The notes beneath the pieces were generated by a model. It saw nothing but the letters and a program-made list of their open reading frames with translations. It did not search any database and was not told the origin of the DNA. Below are positions 59,227 through 64,000 of a DNA stretch of 64,000 nt, in pieces (within the stretch, counting starts at the first letter, position 1; each line of letters starts with the position of its first letter). The position numbers and the translations under genes are program-made. Source of the DNA: an uncultured Alphaproteobacteria bacterium (GTDB lineage: Bacteria > Pseudomonadota > Alphaproteobacteria > Rs-D84); NCBI GenBank assembly GCA_949082785.1, contig CARVLU010000004.1, forward strand, positions 1 through 64,000, in the 5' to 3' direction.

Positions 59227-61653
59227 ATGAATAAGATAGCCAAACAATTTTCCGACCTGCGTCAGACGACGCCGAAACATATCCAGTGGTTATTGCTGGT
59301 GGCGGCGTTTGTGGTGGTGCTGATATTGTTGACGCTGTTGTTGCGTGGCCGCACGGAAAAAACGGACGTGGTGACGTTGCCCGATGACGAAAAATTAACA
59401 CTGGCGGTGACCCCCGACAGTGTGGATTGGGCAAACACGACCGTCGGCACGAAAAAAACGCAAAAAATCACGATTTCAACCACCGGCGCGGTAAAGATTG
59501 CGGCGGTGCGCCTGTCCCGGGAAGTTGCGGGCCTGGCCACGCCCAAAACGACATGCACCAACATGGGCGAAATCAATGACAAGATTTCATGCACCATCAG
59601 TTTGACGTACGAACCGACGGTCCCGATGGACACGACGGGCGTATCGTTGTTTGTGGATTGGCGCGGTGTGGACGCGCCGGACGGGATGACGCGCGCGGAA
59701 AAAATCCCGATGGCGCTGGGCGCGGTGTCGCCCACCCCGGTGATTCCACCGGCCCCAAAATCCGAACCGGCCCCCGCACCCGCGGCGCAGCCCGAACCCG
59801 ACGTCGTCCCGGTTGTTGATATCGAACCGGCGCGCCCCCAGCCCAGCGCGCAGATTCAGCGTGACATCGACACCATTGCGCCCCCGCTGCCCATGCTGGA
59901 CAACAAATCGAATGCCAAACCCGCCCCCCAGGTTAATGCGGACGACGACATCACGGTGACAATATCTGATGGCTGTTCTGATTTTTCATTCCCGGGCTAT
60001 AACACATCGGGGCAACAGATTGGCTGGATTAAACCGGAACGCGGCGCGTATTATTTCTATCCCTTTGCCGACCGCGAATGCAAAAACGCCACCGGGAAAT
60101 ATAATCCCGACAACGGCATTATCACGGCAATCAACAACCCGTCCCAGAAAATCGGCACGGACGCCGAACACATTGGCCACACAACGATTTCGGGGGCCGC
60201 ATTGCCCCAATTGTCCAACCCGGTTGCCAATTCAAACGTGAACCGTGCCCGCCAATTGACCAGTGCGGAATTATCACAATCGATGTCGATGGGCACCGGC
60301 GCGGCCCAGGTTGCGCTGAAACCGGCGCCGGCATCTGATATTTTATACACGACATCCGACGCAAATGTGGTTGCATCGACCCAGCCGTACGACCGGTCGT
60401 TCATCCTGCGCCAATATAAACCGATTCCGGCCACAATCGTGTCCGATGTGCGCGCCGACACAACCCTGATTAATGGCCAGCAATTCTTGCCCGTGCGCGC
60501 GACGGTGGACCGCAACGTGTATTCGGACAACGGTCGCACGGTTATCATCCCGACCGGGACATTGATGTTGGGGTATGTCACCGGCGAAGTGCCGGGCCCG
60601 TACAAGACCATTGGTCGTATGGAAATCAAATGGTACCAATTTGTTTTGCCCAATGGCGTTGAATTTAACTTTGGCGGCGCGACCGATCCGTTTTCCGGCG
60701 ACGCCCAGGGTCGCATTGGCGTTCCCGGCCGGGGCAGTACGGATTACCTGGAACAATTCGTGATGCCGATGCTGACCGCGATTGTGCCGGCGGCCGTCAA
60801 TATGATTGCGCCCATTGCGGACAAATTCGTGAACCAAATCGATTTGGATAACAACACAGTTGTGCAATCGGGTACGGTCCGTTCGTCTGAATTGGCGAAA
60901 AATGAAATCATCACGGCCTGGAACCAGGTGGCCCAGAAATTAATGGTCGATATGATGGACAACACCACGCCCCCGTTCACGATTGCGGCCGGCACGCGCA
61001 TTACGGTTTATTCGCCCCAGGATTTGGCGGTGGTCTGCATGGATAATTCCAAGAAATGTTCATTGCAACATTTGAAAGAACAATCACCGACGGGCAACCC
61101 AATGCGTGCGACCCCATCGCCCAGCATTCGTGCGGCGGAAGACGATTCTTGGATTGGCCAGGTACGTTCGTTCAATTGGGCCGCCGAATACTGTTCGGAT
61201 TACAAGGATGGTAAATTAAACCTGACCAACGCCCAGGTCCGAGAAATGAATTCCAAGGGGATTGATTACAACACGGTTCTGTTCTATTGCCAGTCCAACC
61301 AGTACAAGGCGATTAACAACGCGAAACAGGACGCCGTCTTTAACAATCAACAGCAGACGTTCCAGAACAATTACAACGTCAGCAACAACGGCACGGGTCT
61401 GACGGGGATATCGGGCGACCAAAGTTATAACGAAGATGTCTTGGGCTTGAAATACAATGACGACGGCACTATACAAAATCCGTTCAACCAGACATTGCCC
61501 GTGGAAACACCGCCGGCAACCATCACCTGCGAAGATGGGACCAACCCGGATGCGAACGGTTGCTGTACGGGTGAAATATACACCGACATGGGGGACCAGG
61601 GATTTAACTGTTGTCCCGAAACCGGTGGCGACTGTTTTCCGCCGATATTATAA
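59227..61653 (+). CDS. virB10: Type IV secretion protein VirB10, enlarged
   Basis: 808 residues against ~380-480 in most systems. Cytosolic start, one span (IQWLLLVAAFVVVLILLTLL), an Ig/ASH-like beta module at ~55-170 (VTPDSVDWANTTVGTKKTQK), a Pro-rich linker (PAPKSEPAPAPAAQPEPDVV), then the VirB10 barrel domain: FILRQYKPIPATIVSDVRAD, VIIPTGTLMLGYVTG, QGRIGVPGRGS, PFTIAAGTRITVYSPQDL. A ~200-residue Gln/Asn-rich tail ends in a Cys cluster (CCTGEIYTDMGDQGFNCC). Confidence 0.82.
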   Translation: MNKIAKQFSDLRQTTPKHIQWLLLVAAFVVVLILLTLLLRGRTEKTDVVTLPDDEKLTLAVTPDSVDWANTTVGTKKTQKITISTTGAVKIAAVRLSREVAGLATPKTTCTNMGEINDKISCTISLTYEPTVPMDTTGVSLFVDWRGVDAPDGMTRAEKIPMALGAVSPTPVIPPAPKSEPAPAPAAQPEPDVVPVVDIEPARPQPSAQIQRDIDTIAPPLPMLDNKSNAKPAPQVNADDDITVTISDGCSDFSFPGYNTSGQQIGWIKPERGAYYFYPFADRECKNATGKYNPDNGIITAINNPSQKIGTDAEHIGHTTISGAALPQLSNPVANSNVNRARQLTSAELSQSMSMGTGAAQVALKPAPASDILYTTSDANVVASTQPYDRSFILRQYKPIPATIVSDVRADTTLINGQQFLPVRATVDRNVYSDNGRTVIIPTGTLMLGYVTGEVPGPYKTIGRMEIKWYQFVLPNGVEFNFGGATDPFSGDAQGRIGVPGRGSTDYLEQFVMPMLTAIVPAAVNMIAPIADKFVNQIDLDNNTVVQSGTVRSSELAKNEIITAWNQVAQKLMVDMMDNTTPPFTIAAGTRITVYSPQDLAVVCMDNSKKCSLQHLKEQSPTGNPMRATPSPSIRAAEDDSWIGQVRSFNWAAEYCSDYKDGKLNLTNAQVREMNSKGIDYNTVLFYCQSNQYKAINNAKQDAVFNNQQQTFQNNYNVSNNGTGLTGISGDQSYNEDVLGLKYNDDGTIQNPFNQTLPVETPPATITCEDGTNPDANGCCTGEIYTDMGDQGFNCCPETGGDCFPPIL

Positions 61654-61682
61654 ACCCGCATCATGCGGGTTTATTTTTGGAT
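61652..61682 (+). terminator. Intrinsic terminator after virB10
   Basis: AACCCGCA/TGCGGGTT followed by TATTTTT. The gap to 61916 also holds GGGCACA/TGTGCCC (61708-61725), a second terminator-like hairpin. Confidence 0.8.
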
Positions 61683-61915
61683 AACGTTTTTTTGACCATT
61701 AAAATTCGGGCACATTTATGTGCCCAAAATTTTATGGGCCGCTGGGCGGAATCTGGCACCGTGACGGCGCGATTCGACTGACCCGGATTAAATCAGCCCA
61801 GCGATATAGATTTCCGATTCGAACTTCAACCTTTGGTTGTAACGTTTTACAGGAAACTATTCTTAATCTATATATTAAAAAGTCCGCAACATTTTTACCA
61901 ACAAGGAGAGCAAGA

Positions 61916-62263
61916 ATGACACAACAAACCATGCAAACAACTATCCCGGCCGAAAAGTTTCAAAATGCGGAACAGCTGTGGTTTTGGTTTTTGTACGCAC
62001 GCAGCGTACGAAACGGCTTTGTCCGGGGCCATATGACGTCCCAGCGTCGCATCTGCGAATTGCTGGACGTGGAAACATTGGTAACGAAACTGTATTTATC
62101 GGGCCGACTGACCGACGCCCAACTGTCCGTGATGAAGGAATTTGGTGACCGTCGCCGCGCCCCGCACCAACACATCTGGGCCGAAAATAAAAAGGCAGAA
62201 TTATGGCGCACCGCCATGTCCGTATTAAACGCCGCCGCCACGGCACGCGGTTGGATTGAATAA
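61916..62263 (+). CDS. Conserved alphaproteobacterial protein of unknown function
   Basis: 115 residues from ATG 61916 (AAGGAGAG). Helical, with QLWFWFLYARSVRNGF, ICELLDVETLVTKLYLSGRL, MKEFGDRRRAPHQHIWAENK. The phrase resembles a family of uncharacterised alphaproteobacterial proteins. No membrane span or signal. Immediately followed by another unknown gene. Confidence 0.7.
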   Translation: MTQQTMQTTIPAEKFQNAEQLWFWFLYARSVRNGFVRGHMTSQRRICELLDVETLVTKLYLSGRLTDAQLSVMKEFGDRRRAPHQHIWAENKKAELWRTAMSVLNAAATARGWIE

Positions 62264-62277
62264 ATCCGGGGGATAAC

Positions 62278-62622
62278 ATGATTATTATCGCATTTGCACA
62301 AAACACATCCCGCATATGGCCACGGATAATTTGCCGCAGATATCGCCATTGTGCGGTGATTGCACCCGCGGGGGACAAATTGGTACTGCACCAATTTACG
62401 CGCCGGGGCCAATGCACAACATTGACATTATCCGCGCGTGATATGCGCATTCTGGGACGCGGCGGCTGGGTGTTTATCTATCTGCCGGGAACACTGGCCG
62501 CGGATTTTGATGGCGCATCCGCCCGCACATGTGTCGCAATGGCCAAACATGCGGCACGCATCAGCGCCCCATTTGTCCAGACGCCATTGGCGCTGTACAA
62601 ATATCTGATGCGCCGCGCATAA
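62278..62622 (+). CDS. Hypothetical protein
   Basis: 114 residues, start MIIIAFAQNTSRIWPRIICR after a GGGGGATA site. Basic, with two Cys and strands such as LTLSARDMRILGRGGWVFIY. 14 bp after the previous gene, so probably co-transcribed. Function unknown. Confidence 0.65.
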   Translation: MIIIAFAQNTSRIWPRIICRRYRHCAVIAPAGDKLVLHQFTRRGQCTTLTLSARDMRILGRGGWVFIYLPGTLAADFDGASARTCVAMAKHAARISAPFVQTPLALYKYLMRRA

Positions 62623-62650
62623 CCAATCCCGCCCCGGCGGGATTTTTAAT
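62622..62650 (+). terminator. Intrinsic terminator
   Basis: AATCCCGCC/GGCGGGATT followed by TTT. Confidence 0.75.
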
Positions 62651-62703
62651 TTATCGGGCACTTCACTTCTGTGGCACCGCATGGCGCGGCAATGGGGATG
62701 GAT

Positions 62704-62731
62704 AAAAAAATCCCCGCGGATGCGGGGATAG
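62704..62731 (-). terminator. Intrinsic terminator after yidC
   Basis: Minus strand: ATCCCCGCA/GCGGGGAT followed by TTTTTT. Confidence 0.75.
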
Positions 62732-62733
62732 TC

Positions 62734-64000
62734 TTATTTCCGGGTGGACCGTTTAATGATGTAAATCTGACCGATACCGAACAAATTCGACACCGTCCAA
62801 TACAGCACCAATCCCGCCGGCATCCACGCAAACATCACCGTGAACAACAGCGGCATCCATTTCATCATCCGCTGGGTCTGGGCGGCCATATCATTGCCGG
62901 CCGCACTGGCACCGGATTGCAGACGCTGTTGCCAATACATGGTTGCGCCCATCAAAATCGGCATAATAAAGTACGGATCCATCACGGCCAAATCAGAAAT
63001 CCACAGGAAATGTGCACTGCGCATCTGAACGGAAATCAATAACGCTTTGTACAATGCAAAGAAAATTGGAATCTGAATCAGCATCGGCAAACAACCCGAC
63101 ATCGGCGATGTTTTGTGCGTTTGATACAGACGCATCATTTCCATCTGCATGCGCGGTTTGTCATTCGCGTACAGCTTTTGAATACGGGCCATTTCCGGCT
63201 GCATCTTTTGCATGGTCATCATCGATGTGTACGATTTGCGCGTCAACGGCCACAAAATCCCGCGCAGCACCAACGTCAACAAAATAATCGCCACGCCGTA
63301 ATTCATCACAATACCGTACAGCGCGTTCAACGCCCACAGCATCGGCCGTGCCAAGAACCAGAACCACCCGTAATCCATTGTTTTATCCACGCCCGGGATA
63401 ACCGTCGCCGCATGGGACAATGTGCGCTGTTCACGCGGTCCCGCATACAGATGCGTGCGAATGGTTTCGGTCGCGCCATTGGCAATTGTGCGCGCACCGG
63501 CGGACGCGTCCGCCTGGTACCGGGCGACGTCATAATTGTCATCCAACTTTTTCATGCGAATCGTTTGGTCGGGCGAATCGACCGCGACAAACGTTTCCCA
63601 ATATTGGTCGGCAAACCCGACAAAGCCGTTTGTGGTTGTGTACGCATATGCGCGGCGTGATAAATCATGCCAATCTTCGCGTTCGATATCGGAATTGGCG
63701 TATGCAATCGCACCGGTAAATACGCCCGCGGTTGATTTGCCGCCCGCGTCCCGCACGATGCGCGCATATGGCGAAACGGTGATGTCGCGACCACTGCGGT
63801 TTGTGATTTCGTCGGTCACGGTGATAATGTAATTGTCGGCCGTGACAACGCGGCGATACGACACGCCGTCGGCACTGCGCCATGTCATGGCGCCGTCCGC
63901 CCCCATGCGCCATACGGTGCCGACCGCCGGTGCCGTTGTGCCGGTGGCCAACAAACCAATTTCCGCAAAATCATTATCACCGGCCAATAATGTCACGGGA
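62734..64000 (-). CDS. yidC: Membrane protein insertase YidC, 5' truncated by window edge
   Basis: The frame is open to the right edge, so the N-terminal part is missing. What is present: the periplasmic beta-sandwich domain, then the conserved insertase core with YGIVMNYGVAIILLTLVLRG, LTRKSYTSMMTMQKMQPEMA, SGCLPMLIQIPIFFALYKAL, and AQTQRMMKWMPLLFTVMFAW. The core Arg of the hydrophilic groove is present in TLVLRG. Inserts inner-membrane proteins with or without SecYEG. Confidence 0.93.
   Translation of the reverse strand, partial: PVTLLAGDNDFAEIGLLATGTTAPAVGTVWRMGADGAMTWRSADGVSYRRVVTADNYIITVTDEITNRSGRDITVSPYARIVRDAGGKSTAGVFTGAIAYANSDIEREDWHDLSRRAYAYTTTNGFVGFADQYWETFVAVDSPDQTIRMKKLDDNYDVARYQADASAGARTIANGATETIRTHLYAGPREQRTLSHAATVIPGVDKTMDYGWFWFLARPMLWALNALYGIVMNYGVAIILLTLVLRGILWPLTRKSYTSMMTMQKMQPEMARIQKLYANDKPRMQMEMMRLYQTHKTSPMSGCLPMLIQIPIFFALYKALLISVQMRSAHFLWISDLAVMDPYFIMPILMGATMYWQQRLQSGASAAGNDMAAQTQRMMKWMPLLFTVMFAWMPAGLVLYWTVSNLFGIGQIYIIKRSTRK

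Overview
The window looks like a chromosome segment of a small-genome, host-associated (probably gut) alphaproteobacterium. The grounds are alphaproteobacterial pairings (fabH-ihfA, plsX, olsB-olsA, a VirB-type secretion system beside a tRNA-Trp/secE/nusG/ribosomal-protein/rpoBC block), a fermentative L-lactate dehydrogenase, and many exported cysteine-rich or beta-barrel envelope proteins. I suspect an uncultured lineage such as the Rs-D84/Enterousia-like group, but that is inference from content only. Host DNA is moderately GC-rich; one island (about 8.8-15.2 kb) is clearly AT-richer.

Layout. 0-6.2 kb: exported Cys-rich proteins and outer-membrane proteins. 6.4-8.7 kb: ldh and a U32 protease-like tRNA-hydroxylation gene (trhP). 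8.7-15.2 kb: tRNA-Thr carrying a serine-recombinase island whose cargo is a MerR-like regulator, a structured RNA leader, an outer-membrane protein, a lipoprotein, a small membrane protein and a large PD-(D/E)XK-like nuclease candidate. 15.2-24 kb: small envelope genes, a membrane spermidine-synthase-like protein, Fe-SOD, a thioredoxin-like protein, CvpA, an archaeal/eukaryal-type prolyl-tRNA synthetase and the ornithine-lipid pair olsBA. 24-30 kb: a surface-glycan cluster (four glycosyltransferases, wecB, a methyltransferase). 30-38 kb: a tail-fibre-like protein, MltB, a porin-like barrel, HemW, an M13 peptidase, an orphan mraZ and a short HTH protein. 38-44.6 kb: repeated regulatory RNA modules around fabH-ihfA and plsX-rpmF. 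44.8-56.7 kb: rpoC, rpoB, rplL, rplJ, rplA, rplK, nusG, secE, tRNA-Trp. 56.9-61.7 kb: VirB8, an enlarged VirB9 with a SPOR-like tail, and an enlarged VirB10. 62-64 kb: two conserved unknowns and the 3' part of yidC.

The most interesting feature is a four-copy RNA module (20083-20292, 39008-39215, 40612-40822, 42947-43152). Each copy has its own sigma70-type promoter, a leader of roughly 200 nt and an intrinsic terminator just before a start codon. Three copies precede near-identical 75-codon XRE-like HTH genes and one precedes an exported Cys-rich protein. Base changes between copies keep the stems (compensatory changes in the main stem, two inner hairpins and the terminator), while a 15-nt apical loop GAATAYATTGAATAA is kept. 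The 3' strand of the main stem overlaps the 5' strand of the terminator, as in a transcription-attenuation riboswitch. I do not recognise it as a known class. Three of the copies also have a GTCATTGCGAG-type palindromic repeat just upstream of the promoter, so the whole unit looks duplicated or mobile.
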